Source of the DNA: Lysobacteraceae bacterium NML03-0222
Lineage (GTDB): Bacteria > Pseudomonadota > Gammaproteobacteria > Xanthomonadales > Xanthomonadaceae
Assembly: GCA_002798195.1 (NCBI GenBank)
Contig: NWQM01000003.1
Span: 148,922-212,921, forward strand
DNA length: 64,000 bases
Direction: 5' to 3'
The translations under genes and the position numbers were made by a program. Shown piece by piece: positions 29,812 through 38,217 of the stretch (positions within the stretch are counted from its first letter, which is position 1; every line of letters begins with the position of its first letter). The notes below the pieces were generated by a model. The model saw only the letters and a program-made list of their open reading frames with translations, was not told the origin of the DNA and did not search any database.

Positions 29812-30891
29812 TTACAGCGCACGCCAGTAGTTTTCGATTTGCGTCACCAGCTCTGGCGGCAGCGGCACATAGTCCAGCGACCTGGCTTGCTCCTGTCCCT
29901 CGCTCAACGCCCATTTGAAGAAAGCCAGCGTGGCGGCCTGTTTTTCGGCATTCTTGGGCTGCTTGTAAACCAGCATGAAATTGGTCGCGGTGATTGGCCA
30001 GGCATCGGCGCCGGGGGCATTGGTGATCACCAGGTTGAAGTCCGAAGCGCTGGCCCAATCGGCGCTGGCCGCAGCGGCGGAGAAGCTCTCGGCATTGGGT
30101 TCGACCCAATTGCCTGCGGCGTTTTGCATGGCGGCATAGGGCATCTGGTTTTGCAGTGCGTAGGAAAGCTCGACATAGCCAATCGAGCCCTTGATTTGCT
30201 TGACGTAGGCAGCCACGCCCTCATTGCCCTTGCCGCCCATGCCCACCGGGAAGTTCACCGTCGTGCCTTCGCCGATTTTTTCCTTCCAGCTACTGCTCAC
30301 CTTGGAGAGGTAATTGGTGAAGTTGAAAGTGGTGCCCGAGCCATCCGAACGACGCACCACATTGATTTTTTCAGAAGGCAGGCTAAGGCCGGGGTTTTCG
30401 GCAGCCAACTTGGCATCATTCCAGTGGGTGATGCTGCCCAGATAGATTTCAGCCAGCGTCGTGCCGGAGATGCGCAGCTGCCCCGGCGCAATGCCTTGCA
30501 GATTGAATACCGGCACCACGCCACCGATGGCCGAGGGGAACTGCGCCAGCCCGGCTTCGGCCAGCTCCTCCGAGGACAGCGGACGGTCGGTGGAGCCAAA
30601 ATCCACCGTGCCGGCCTTGACCTGGGCGATGCCGCCGCCCGAGCCGATCGACTGGTAATTGACCTTGCCGCCGGTGGCTTGGTTGTAATCAGCCGACCAG
30701 CGCGACATCAGTGGGTAGATGAAGCTCGCGCCGGCGCCGGTGATATCGGCGGCAATTGGGGCGCCAGCCTGGGCTGCATTGTCGGCGCCCGTTCCGGGTG
30801 CAGTGCTGGAGGCGGAGCCGCCACCACAGGCAGCCAGGGCAGTGGCAGAGAGGGCGGCAACAACGGCAAGACGCAAAGAAACGGTTTTCAT
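29812..30891 (-). CDS. pstS: Phosphate-binding protein PstS, lipoprotein form
   Basis: A 359-residue phosphate receptor. The signal sequence ends ALAAC (Cys22), so the mature protein should be lipid-anchored, not freely periplasmic as in E. coli. Phosphate-pocket motifs are present: TGAGASFIYPL, SIGSGGGIAQ and RSDGSGTTFNFTNYL. The ATG at 30891 is preceded by AAGGAATTTTCG; a longer reading starting at 30948 lacks this signal. A Pho box lies about 60 bases upstream. Confidence 0.97.
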   Translation of the reverse strand: MKTVSLRLAVVAALSATALAACGGGSASSTAPGTGADNAAQAGAPIAADITGAGASFIYPLMSRWSADYNQATGGKVNYQSIGSGGGIAQVKAGTVDFGSTDRPLSSEELAEAGLAQFPSAIGGVVPVFNLQGIAPGQLRISGTTLAEIYLGSITHWNDAKLAAENPGLSLPSEKINVVRRSDGSGTTFNFTNYLSKVSSSWKEKIGEGTTVNFPVGMGGKGNEGVAAYVKQIKGSIGYVELSYALQNQMPYAAMQNAAGNWVEPNAESFSAAAASADWASASDFNLVITNAPGADAWPITATNFMLVYKQPKNAEKQAATLAFFKWALSEGQEQARSLDYVPLPPELVTQIENYWRAL

Positions 30892-30952
30892 CGAAAATTC
30901 CTTGGGACAAAAATCACGCCCTGGGCGTGTTGGCATATCAAAGCGCAAAAAA

Positions 30953-30970
30953 ATGACAGCTTTGTGACAG
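30953..30970 (-). promoter_or_regulatory. Pho box (PhoB-binding site) upstream of pstS
   Basis: On the minus strand this reads CTGTCACAAAGCTGTCAT: two 7-base half-sites matching the E. coli consensus CTGTCAT, 4 bases apart. A Pho box normally replaces the -35; a weak -10 such as TGATAT lies about 12 bases downstream. Confidence 0.8.
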
Positions 30971-30997
30971 TGGAATTTCGATGAGATGAAAAATTGA

Positions 30998-31027
30998 AAA
31001 GCCCTGAGTCAGATAGCTCAGGGCTTT
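30998..31027 (-). terminator. Terminator after the oprP-like porin gene
   Basis: An 11-bp perfect stem (AAAGCCCTGAG / CTCAGGGCTTT) with an 8-base loop starts 6 bases past the porin stop. On the minus strand it runs into TTTTCAATTTTT. Confidence 0.8.
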
Positions 31028-31033
31028 GTGGCA

Positions 31034-32311
31034 TCAGAACACGAACTGGGTGCGCAATGCGTATTGTCCAGTGTTATCGCCGTTCAGCTGGTTATCGCCA
31101 CGGGTGTAATTGAGCATGAAGCGCAGCGCCGGGTTTGCGTAATAGTTAACCCCGAACGTGGTGCTGCGCGCCTGGCGGTCTGCCAGATCACGGTTGCGGA
31201 TTTGGTCATGGCGGGCGACAAGCTCCCATTGTCCGCCGCTTTCCACCTTGGCACTGCCAAACACGCCGGCCTCGGCCTTGTAAGGTTTGTGGCCGCCATT
31301 CAAAAGCCAGCTGCCCTGCACATACCAGGCATCGACGCGCTGGTCGCGGCCCATGGGCTGACCGTAACGGGCCTGCATGTATTCGGCCTGCACAAAAGCA
31401 GACCCCATGGCAGCAGCAGCTTCCAGTCCGACAACATTGACCGACTGGCCGCTGCCTTCGGGGGTGGTGGCGATAGTCAGTGATGGGCCACGGCGGCCGG
31501 CATAGTTGGCGCGGGCACTGAGTCCCGGGGTTTTGTGATTGCTGTTTTCATGGCTGAGCGACAAGCCAAGGTGCACGGTAGTGTCGTCGCTGCGCAGCGG
31601 CGCCCAGGTGGTGCGTGCGGCCACCCCCAGCCCCTCATTGCGGCTGCTGGCGGTATTGCGCAGGTTGAATACCGATGCGCCCAGGGTGTAGTCCTCACCG
31701 CCGATCAGATAACCCACGCCTTGCTGGAACTGGCGGCCATTGAAAACACCGGTGGCCGAGGCATAAGCGCGCTCGGTCATCAAGAGCTCATTGGAGCTGG
31801 TCAGCTCGTCCATCGAGCGATACGGCTTGAACTGGCCGATGGTGAGCTTGCCAGGGCCCACTTGGGTAGCGATATAGGCATCGCGCAGGCCATCGAGATT
31901 GCTGCCAGCGGCAAAATCCTGCTCCAGTTTGTATTCCCAGCCATAAGCCTTGCCCTGCAGAATCAGGCGCGCACGGCGCAGCTCGCTGGTGCCGGTGACC
32001 GGAGCAATATCGCGGTCAAAGGCATAGGCATCCCAGTGCATGCGGCCACTGAGTGAAAACTTGAAATCCTTCTCGGCGGTGCTGACTTTCACCCCGCCTT
32101 GGGTACTGACCTGCGGGCTGTTGGCCGCGGTGGTCGATGCGGTTGGCTTTGCATCTGCTGCTTGTGCCTCCAGCGCCTGGATGCGCGCCTGCAGCGTTGC
32201 CAATTGCTGCTTCAGCTCGGCAAGCTCGGCCTCCGAAACCGACTGCGCCGCAAGCGGCTGGCTGATGCCCGCTGCCAAAATTAACGACAATGACAACAAA
32301 GAAACACGCAT
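31034..32311 (-). CDS. oprP: Phosphate-selective porin, OprP/OprO family
   Basis: A 425-residue outer-membrane porin. The signal peptide is about 1-23 (ending LAAQS). A heptad-like coiled coil follows (ELAELKQQLATLQARIQALE) and then a Ser/Thr/Ala linker. The 16-strand-type barrel starts near KFSLSGRMHWDAYAFDRD and ends in the outer-membrane signature phenylalanine (RTQFVF). Family members form trimers taking up phosphate or polyphosphate. The ATG at 32311 has AGGAG close upstream. Its place directly before pstS, and a possible Pho half-site upstream, support the phosphate role. It has its own terminator. Confidence 0.88.
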   Translation of the reverse strand: MRVSLLSLSLILAAGISQPLAAQSVSEAELAELKQQLATLQARIQALEAQAADAKPTASTTAANSPQVSTQGGVKVSTAEKDFKFSLSGRMHWDAYAFDRDIAPVTGTSELRRARLILQGKAYGWEYKLEQDFAAGSNLDGLRDAYIATQVGPGKLTIGQFKPYRSMDELTSSNELLMTERAYASATGVFNGRQFQQGVGYLIGGEDYTLGASVFNLRNTASSRNEGLGVAARTTWAPLRSDDTTVHLGLSLSHENSNHKTPGLSARANYAGRRGPSLTIATTPEGSGQSVNVVGLEAAAAMGSAFVQAEYMQARYGQPMGRDQRVDAWYVQGSWLLNGGHKPYKAEAGVFGSAKVESGGQWELVARHDQIRNRDLADRQARSTTFGVNYYANPALRFMLNYTRGDNQLNGDNTGQYALRTQFVF

Positions 32312-32360
32312 GGGAGCTCCTGTAGGAGTGGATGAGTGGGCGATAGCCTGCGACATTTGT

Positions 32361-32378
32361 GTGATGAATTGATGACAG
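32361..32378 (-). promoter_or_regulatory. Possible Pho box upstream of the porin gene
   Basis: On the minus strand CTGTCAT-4-TCATCAC: the first half-site is perfect, the second matches at only about three of seven positions. It lies 50 bases before the porin start. Confidence 0.4.
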
Positions 32379-32504
32379 TCGATTGCACGGACGCGCAGCA
32401 TCATGAGAATTATGCCGTGCAAGTGCTCACCACGACATGCAATTGAGTTCGATACCAAGCGCTCAAAGGCAAGGCTCTGATGCCGCCGGTCGTGTAAAGC
32501 TCGC

Positions 32505-32900
32505 TTAAAGCGGATCGTCCAGCAATACGGCATTGCGGCCGCCGAGTGATGCGGTGGACTGCAGTTGCGCAAGGTCTTGTTCGGGGTAGTTCATCACCCG
32601 CAACAACATTGGCAGACTGGCACCGGCCACGCGCTTGCAAGGGGTGCCCAGCTGGGTCAGTTTCTGTGCCAGTTGGCTGGACGGTGCGCCATACATATCG
32701 ACCAGAATCAGCACGCCATCGCCGGCATCCACGCGCCGCAGGGCGCCACTGGCCGCGGGCAGGAGGGCATCAAGGTCGCCGTCAAAAGGTACTTCAAAGG
32801 CTTCAACTTTCAGCGGCAGGTTGCGCAAAATCTGCCGGGCATTATCGACAAGTGCGTGACCGATGCCGGGATGGGTGATGACAAGAATGCCGGTTGACAT
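32505..32900 (-). CDS. PTS EIIA component, mannose family (EIIA-Man)
   Basis: A 131-residue EIIA-Man domain. The expected phosphorylated histidine is His10 in ITHPGIG. The core contains GVLILVDMYGAPSS, where the family has its DxxGGSP-like segment, and ends in the usual helix. In related bacteria such a gene sits between rapZ and HPr/enzyme I genes in a regulatory PTS. Here ptsH and ptsI do not follow: the next gene is the phosphate porin. It starts 14 bases after rapZ and is presumably co-transcribed. It is probably regulatory, since no sugar permease component is present. Confidence 0.9.
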   Translation of the reverse strand: MSTGILVITHPGIGHALVDNARQILRNLPLKVEAFEVPFDGDLDALLPAASGALRRVDAGDGVLILVDMYGAPSSQLAQKLTQLGTPCKRVAGASLPMLLRVMNYPEQDLAQLQSTASLGGRNAVLLDDPL

Positions 32901-32914
32901 GGGGCTCTGGCGGT

Positions 32915-33790
32915 TTAGTCGAGTTCACGATGAAAGGTGGCCGCATCCGGCCAGCCGTGGTTGCGGACATGGGCGGCCAAGGCTTCGGCCAGATATACCG
33001 AACGGTGCCGACCGCCGCTGCAACCAAAGGCGATGGTGATATAGCTGCGGGTGTCATGGCGCAGGCGCGGCAGCCAACGCTCGAGCATGTCGCGCACTTG
33101 TGCCAGATAAGCCTGTACGTCCGGCGCTTGTTCAAAGAATTCACGCACGGCACGGTCACGACCGGAGAGCGGGCGCAGTGCCGGATTCCAATGCGGATTG
33201 GGCAGTACCCGCGCATCGAACACGAAATCGGCATCCGGGGGCAGGCCGCGTTTGTAGGCAAAGGACTGGAACAGCAAGGCCGGGGGCAGGTCATCGCCTA
33301 CGCCCAAGCGCTCGATGATTTCTCGGCGCAGCTGATGCACATTCATCGTGCTGCTGTCGATGATGTGGTCGGCCAGGCTGCGCAGGGGTTTGAGGGCCTG
33401 ACGCTCCAGGGTGATGGCATCGGCCAGTGCCAGCCCCAGATGGCTCAAGGGATGGCGGCGGCGGGTATCGGCATAGCGGCGCAGCAGGACATCATTGTCC
33501 GAATCTATGAATACCAGTTGTGCGGCCTGACCTTCGCGTGCCAGCGCCGAAAGCCATTCAGGCATCTGTGCCAGATCGCTGCGGCTGCGGATATCGATGG
33601 CGCATGCCAGCCGCTCGGGAGACTCCAGCTCCTGATTGCGCAGGCTGCGCAGCGCTTCGGTGAGCAGCTCTGCTGGCAGGTTGTCGATGCAGTAATAGCC
33701 GGAGTCTTCCAGGGTGCGCAGTGCAATGGATTTGCCCGAGCCAGACATGCCGGTCAGCAGCAGAAGTGAAGATGGCTCAGGTGAGGTCAT
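32915..33790 (-). CDS. rapZ: RNase adapter protein RapZ
   Basis: A 291-residue P-loop protein (Walker A GMSGSGKS near the N-terminus). In enterobacteria RapZ delivers the GlmZ small RNA to RNase E and thereby controls glucosamine-6-phosphate synthase. The C-terminal half contains the conserved IAFGCTGGxHRSV-type segment, here TIAFGCSGGRHRSVYLAE. The ATG at 33790 is preferred over a TTG two codons earlier. It is followed by the EIIA-Man gene. The usual ptsN between hpf and rapZ is absent. Confidence 0.95.
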   Translation of the reverse strand: MTSPEPSSLLLLTGMSGSGKSIALRTLEDSGYYCIDNLPAELLTEALRSLRNQELESPERLACAIDIRSRSDLAQMPEWLSALAREGQAAQLVFIDSDNDVLLRRYADTRRRHPLSHLGLALADAITLERQALKPLRSLADHIIDSSTMNVHQLRREIIERLGVGDDLPPALLFQSFAYKRGLPPDADFVFDARVLPNPHWNPALRPLSGRDRAVREFFEQAPDVQAYLAQVRDMLERWLPRLRHDTRSYITIAFGCSGGRHRSVYLAEALAAHVRNHGWPDAATFHRELD

Positions 33791-33882
33791 GCTCAAGAAT
33801 CCAAAGTAAATGGAGGGTGACAGCAGTGTGCAATCGCTGAATTATCCCCCGGGCAAAAGGCTGGCCGGTATCTGTAACAAGA

Positions 33883-33917
33883 CATCGCCATCCTGGCAGT
33901 TGGACAGGATGGCGATG
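33883..33917 (-). terminator. Strong hairpin downstream of hpf
   Basis: A 13-bp perfect stem (CATCGCCATCCTG / CAGGATGGCGATG) with a 9-base loop lies about 55 bases past the hpf stop. There is no T-run, so it may be a terminator, an RNA-stability element or a processing site. Confidence 0.5.
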
Positions 33918-33972
33918 GGTTGGGCGGGCAATATCAACGGCATGCTTCATGCCTGGCGGCATGGTGGCGGAC

Positions 33973-34302
33973 TTAACCGAACGTGCCCTCGCGTGCCGGG
34001 TTTTCACCGCGATGGTGGTCGACGGTTTTTTCCTTGTGCTTGAGCAGCAGGCGGTCGAACTTGTCCGTCAGCAGATCAATGGCGGCATACATGGTCTGAC
34101 CACTGGCATCGGCATGGAAGTCGGCACCGGCGAGCTTGACATTGCCGGCAGCATGATGGTCGGGCTTGTCCACCCGCAGCTGGATGCGCACATCCACATC
34201 GCGCGAAACCGCGTGGCGCTCAAGCCGAGCCATTTTTTCTTCGGCGTATTGCTTCAGGGCGTCGGTGACTTCGATGTTCTGGCCATGGACTTCAACTTGC
34301 AT
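33973..34302 (-). CDS. hpf: Ribosome hibernation-promoting factor HPF (short form)
   Basis: A 109-residue HPF/RaiA protein that binds the 30S decoding region and promotes inactive 100S ribosome dimers in slow growth. It starts MQVEVHGQNIEVTDALKQYA and has the family's basic beta strand and helix (MYAAIDLLTDKFDRLLLKHK). The ATG at 34302 follows a very strong AAGGAGG site. Length indicates the short type, which cooperates with RMF rather than carrying its own dimerisation domain. It follows rpoN, the standard order. Confidence 0.96.
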   Translation of the reverse strand: MQVEVHGQNIEVTDALKQYAEEKMARLERHAVSRDVDVRIQLRVDKPDHHAAGNVKLAGADFHADASGQTMYAAIDLLTDKFDRLLLKHKEKTVDHHRGENPAREGTFG

Positions 34303-34426
34303 GGTGCGCCTCCTTCGGTTGGCGTGTGGTTGGGAAACTACAATGACAGCATCGCGCAAATTGGCGGTTTTGGGGTGAAACCTGAGTTAAAAATTTTCAC
34401 GGAGCCTGAAAAACTGGCTGATGGCG

Positions 34427-35857
34427 TCATAGTCGCACCCGCTGTTGTGAGGATGCGATGCCCAGCGCCTCGCGATATTTGGCCACGGTACGGCGGGCAA
34501 CCGGAACCCCGGCTTCTTTGAGCTTCTCGGTAAGCGCGGCATCCGATAGCGGCTTGCGCGGGTTCTCGGCATCGACCAGCTCACGAATCATCGACTGGAT
34601 GGCGATGCTGGAAGCGGCCACACCGTCGTTGTCGATGCCGGAGGAAAAGAAATCACGGACGGCCAGCGTGCCGCGCGGGGTGTGCACGTATTTGCGGGCG
34701 ATGGCGCGGGAGATGGTGGATTCGTGGAGCTCCAGACGTGCGGCGATTTCGCGCAGGGTCAACGGGCGCAGTGCCACCTCGCCATATTCCAGAAAGGCCG
34801 ACTGTTCGTGGATGAGGCATTCGAGCACGCGCAGCAGGGTTTGGCCGCGCTGCTCGATGTTTTTCAAAAGCCAGCGTGCTTCCTGCAGGCGCCCCCGCAG
34901 GTACTGGCCATCACTGCCTGCGGCTTCGGCAGCCATGCGCGCATATGCACGGTTGATGGCGATGGCAGGGCGAGCCGCAGCAGTCAGAGCGACATGCCAG
35001 CGGCCATTCTTTCGAAAAATCTTGGCATCCGGGGTGATATAGCTGTCGTGGTCGATGCTGCCGATGGCGCTTCCCGGCCGCGGCTCCAGGCTGCGCAGCA
35101 GATTGATGGCGGCTTCGGCCTCGGTGCAGTCGCAACCGCATTCGCGGGCGATGCCGGTGGCGCCGATTTTGGGCAATTGTTCGATGTATTGGCTGGCGAT
35201 TTGCAGCGCCAGGGCGCGCGCTGGGGTGTCGGCTGGCAGTTGCTGTAACTGGATGCTGAGGCATTCGCCCAGGCTGCGGCTGCCTACCGCCAGCGGGTCG
35301 AAATGTTGAATCAGATGCAGTACCGGCAGAATGTCATCGTGATCGATTTGCCACTGGTCGGGCAGGGCGTCGAGGATGCTTTGCAGTGGCTCGCGCAGAT
35401 AGCCGTCATTGTCGATGGCATCAATCAGTGCAGCACCGATCTGCATATCGCGCGGGCCGAGGTGGCTCAGCTGTAGTTGCCATAGCAGGTGGGCTTGCAG
35501 GTTTTCCGGGGCGGCCTGACGCTCGGCCTGGCGGTCGTCTTCTTCATCGCCATGATGGCCTGCATTGCCGGGATGCCAGTCCTCATCATGCTCACCCCAA
35601 TCGGCATCTTCGCGGGTTTGCGACCACTCCTCGTGCTCAGCGTCTTCATTGTGGGCTTCGGATTCGGCATATTCACGCTCGCCCGCCAGTTCAGCGCGGC
35701 CGGACTCTTGCCATTCCAGCAGCGGATTGGACTCAACCGCGTCGGCGATTTCGGCTTCGAGTTCGGCTGCGGACATTTGCAACACGGCCAGCGCCTGACG
35801 CAGTTGTGGCGTCAGCGCAAGCTGCTGGGTCTGGCGTGCAGTCAGATGTTGTTTCAC
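34427..35857 (-). CDS. rpoN: RNA polymerase sigma-54 factor
   Basis: A 476-residue sigma-54, which directs RNA polymerase to -24/-12 promoters and needs AAA+ activators. Region I is Gln-rich (TQQLALTPQLRQALAVLQ). An acidic segment (about 60-120) follows, then the core-binding region and the C-terminal DNA-binding part. The latter holds the RpoN box ARRTVAKYREALGI, invariant in the family. The GTG start at 35857 gives the usual N-terminus (KQHLTARQ) with GAGAGG upstream. A TTG 11 codons earlier is less likely. Confidence 0.96.
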   Translation of the reverse strand: MKQHLTARQTQQLALTPQLRQALAVLQMSAAELEAEIADAVESNPLLEWQESGRAELAGEREYAESEAHNEDAEHEEWSQTREDADWGEHDEDWHPGNAGHHGDEEDDRQAERQAAPENLQAHLLWQLQLSHLGPRDMQIGAALIDAIDNDGYLREPLQSILDALPDQWQIDHDDILPVLHLIQHFDPLAVGSRSLGECLSIQLQQLPADTPARALALQIASQYIEQLPKIGATGIARECGCDCTEAEAAINLLRSLEPRPGSAIGSIDHDSYITPDAKIFRKNGRWHVALTAAARPAIAINRAYARMAAEAAGSDGQYLRGRLQEARWLLKNIEQRGQTLLRVLECLIHEQSAFLEYGEVALRPLTLREIAARLELHESTISRAIARKYVHTPRGTLAVRDFFSSGIDNDGVAASSIAIQSMIRELVDAENPRKPLSDAALTEKLKEAGVPVARRTVAKYREALGIASSQQRVRL

Positions 35858-35886
35858 AAAGCCTCTCCCCGAGGCTTGGAAGCATA

Positions 35887-36606
35887 TCAAAGACGGAAGG
35901 TTTCACCCAGATAGACACGGCGCACATCGGGATTGGCAAGCAATGCCTCCGGCGCGCCCTGTGCCAGCACTTCGCCTTCACTCAGGATATAGGCGCGGTC
36001 GCAAATCCCCAGGGTTTCACGCACATTGTGGTCGGTGATCAGGACGCCGATGCCGCGATTTTTGAGATGGGTGATGATGCGCTGGATTTCGCCGATGGAA
36101 ATCGGGTCAACCCCGGCAAACGGCTCGTCCAGCAGCATCATGCGTGGATTGGCGGCCAAGGCGCGGGCGATTTCCACGCGACGACGTTCGCCGCCGGAGA
36201 GACTGGCGCCGTTTTGCTCGGCGACATGGGCGACTTGCAGCTCGTCCATCAGGCTGGCAAGTTCGCGCTCGCGACCGGCACGGTCAAGGTCGGGACGCAG
36301 CTCCAGCACCAGACGCAGGTTATCGGTCACCGAAAGTTTGCGAAATACCGAAGGCTCTTGCGGCAGATAGCCCACCCCCAGTTTGCCGCGTTCATACATC
36401 GGCATATGGGTGATGTCCTTGCCATCGAGCTCGATGCGACCGCCATCGACGGCCACCAAGCCGACAATCATGTAGAAGCAGGTGGTTTTGCCCGCGCCGT
36501 TGGGGCCGAGCAGGCCGACCACTTCGCCAGCATCGAGATTCAGGCCAAAATCACGCACCACTGTGCGCGATTTATAACGTTTGCGAAGACCCTGGGCTTT
36601 CAGCAT
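35887..36606 (-). CDS. lptB: LPS export ABC transporter ATP-binding protein LptB
   Basis: A 239-residue ATPase that powers LPS extraction with LptFG. Walker [10 protein letters not shown] is at about 34-42, signature [15 protein letters not shown], and Walker [14 protein letters not shown]. It overlaps the end of lptA by one base (TGATG) and precedes rpoN by 29 bases. Confidence 0.97.
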   Translation of the reverse strand: MLKAQGLRKRYKSRTVVRDFGLNLDAGEVVGLLGPNGAGKTTCFYMIVGLVAVDGGRIELDGKDITHMPMYERGKLGVGYLPQEPSVFRKLSVTDNLRLVLELRPDLDRAGRERELASLMDELQVAHVAEQNGASLSGGERRRVEIARALAANPRMMLLDEPFAGVDPISIGEIQRIITHLKNRGIGVLITDHNVRETLGICDRAYILSEGEVLAQGAPEALLANPDVRRVYLGETFRL

Positions 36607-37100
36607 CAGCCACCTGCCTTGGGCTGGATGGTCATGCGCACGCGGCCACCGCCTTCCTGCCCGCCGCTTTGCACCTGGCCGGTTTTCATGTTGTAAACCA
36701 CGCGCTCGCCGCGCAGATTGCCGCGCGGCTGGTTGATTTCGACATTGCCGGTGAGGATGATGATTTCAGTATTGAAGTCGTAATCCACGCTGCCCGAGCG
36801 GGTATTGATGGGGGTGCCATCGTCCAATTCCTGACGCATGGTCACGCCGCCAGTGAGCCTAGCCCGGTTGGGACGGCCATTGGCTTGATTGATGGTGCCC
36901 TGCGCGGCATTGATGCGCAGCGTGCCTTGGTTGATGATGATATCGCCGCGCAGCTCGCAGCTCATGTTTTCGCCCAGTCCACAGCTTTGCCAGTTGCTGT
37001 CGATGGTCATGGCCTGATTGCGGTCGGAAGAACGCGCCCAGGCGCTGCCAGCCATGGCCAGCGCAAAAACAGTGAGAAGGGTTTTACGGATTGGGGACAT
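36606..37100 (-). CDS. lptA: LPS transport periplasmic protein LptA
   Basis: A 164-residue OstA-fold protein carrying LPS across the periplasm. The signal peptide is about 1-23 (ending AWARS). The beta-jellyroll holds the repeating pattern [14 protein letters not shown] and [20 protein letters not shown]. The ATG at 37100 lies 17 bases inside lptC, giving coupled translation. Confidence 0.94.
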   Translation of the reverse strand: MSPIRKTLLTVFALAMAGSAWARSSDRNQAMTIDSNWQSCGLGENMSCELRGDIIINQGTLRINAAQGTINQANGRPNRARLTGGVTMRQELDDGTPINTRSGSVDYDFNTEIIILTGNVEINQPRGNLRGERVVYNMKTGQVQSGGQEGGGRVRMTIQPKAGG

Positions 37101-37641
37101 AACGGCTGCGAACCTCGGATTTGAGTGTGACGCGGTTGTTTTCAAGCTGGGCTTCAAGCCCACGGCCGCGAATTGTGACACCTGGCTGGCTGATCAGCAC
37201 TTCCGCATCGGTGCTGGCGATGCCGGCATCGGGGAAAACATCGAGCGATGCGGTTTCCATGCGCAGCGGGCTTTCACCATCGGGCGCTTCCAGACGGACA
37301 TCATCGCGCAAGCGTACCTCAGAGCCATCGGCATTGACCCAGGCGCTGCGCGACTGGGCGCGCCAACGCCGCGCCTTGCTGTCAGGGAAATAAAAACGGG
37401 GGGTGGCGATATCCATCTCGCGGTTTTCCGGGTTGCGCTGCAATTGGGGCGCGACCAAGGTGAAGGCTTCGCTGCCATCCTTGTTGAGCGTGGTGAGCTG
37501 GAAATCGTGCAGGGTGTAGTCGGAGCGATAACTCGCCGTGTTGTCATCACGATGCAAACGTTCCTGCTGCCGCTGGATGGCAATGCCGATGGCAATGGAG
37601 GCGGCGATGAGTGCCAGCATGATTGCCGTGCGCCAGTTCAT
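37084..37641 (-). CDS. lptC: LPS export system protein LptC
   Basis: A 185-residue bitopic inner-membrane protein. It has one N-terminal helix (about 6-24) and a periplasmic jellyroll domain (DFQLTTLNKDGS, GVTIRGRGLEAQLENNRV). It joins LptBFG to LptA. Its start overlaps the kdsC stop by 4 bases. Confidence 0.94.
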   Translation of the reverse strand: MNWRTAIMLALIAASIAIGIAIQRQQERLHRDDNTASYRSDYTLHDFQLTTLNKDGSEAFTLVAPQLQRNPENREMDIATPRFYFPDSKARRWRAQSRSAWVNADGSEVRLRDDVRLEAPDGESPLRMETASLDVFPDAGIASTDAEVLISQPGVTIRGRGLEAQLENNRVTLKSEVRSRYVPNP

Positions 37642-38192
37642 TGCACAAGCTCCATGCCAAAGCTTGCCAGCACTGCAGCCTGTTTGTCTTGGGCCACCAG
37701 CAGCAGGTCGCACAAGTCGCGCGCTGCACCGTGACCGCCTCGCTGTGGGGTAATCCAGTGCGCATGCGGTGCCGTCCAGGCGTGCACATTGGCTGGCGCC
37801 ACGGCAAGGCCGACATGGGCAAATACCCGCAAGTCCACCAGATCATCGCCCATGAAGGCGACCTCATCCATCTTGATGCCAAGACGTGTGGCGATATCAA
37901 GGGTGGTGGCGAGCTTGTCGTGTGCGGCGGTATGGACTTCGGCAAGGCCAAGCTCGGCGCCGCGGTTTTCGGTGACCTTGCTGCGCCGTGCAGTAATCAG
38001 CGCCACTTCGATGCCGTTTTTGCGCAGCAGCGACAGCCCCATGCCATCGTGCGCGTGGAAGGATTTGTATTCGTGGCCTTGCTCGTCAAAATGCAGATGC
38101 CCCTCGGTCAGCGTGCCGTCCACATCAAAGCAGGCCAGCCGGATGCGGCGGGCGCGGGCGAGAAGTTCGGCAGGATAGGCAGCTTGGGACAT
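37638..38192 (-). CDS. kdsC: 3-deoxy-D-manno-octulosonate 8-phosphate phosphatase KdsC
   Basis: A 184-residue HAD phosphatase removing phosphate from Kdo-8-P to give Kdo for lipid A. The nucleophile motif is CFDVDGTLTEG, motif II lies in LITARRSKV, and motif III/IV in AFMGDDLVDL. It has the C0-type cap-less form that tetramerises. It is 25 bases downstream of kdsD. Confidence 0.96.
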   Translation of the reverse strand: MSQAAYPAELLARARRIRLACFDVDGTLTEGHLHFDEQGHEYKSFHAHDGMGLSLLRKNGIEVALITARRSKVTENRGAELGLAEVHTAAHDKLATTLDIATRLGIKMDEVAFMGDDLVDLRVFAHVGLAVAPANVHAWTAPHAHWITPQRGGHGAARDLCDLLLVAQDKQAAVLASFGMELVQ

Positions 38193-38217
38193 GGCGGGCA
38201 AGGGCAAAGGGAAAGAA

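Noticed and set aside
24317..30984. Several plus-strand open frames across the phosphate array
   Set aside because: They are shadows of the minus-strand genes; none has a plausible ribosome site or recognisable family.
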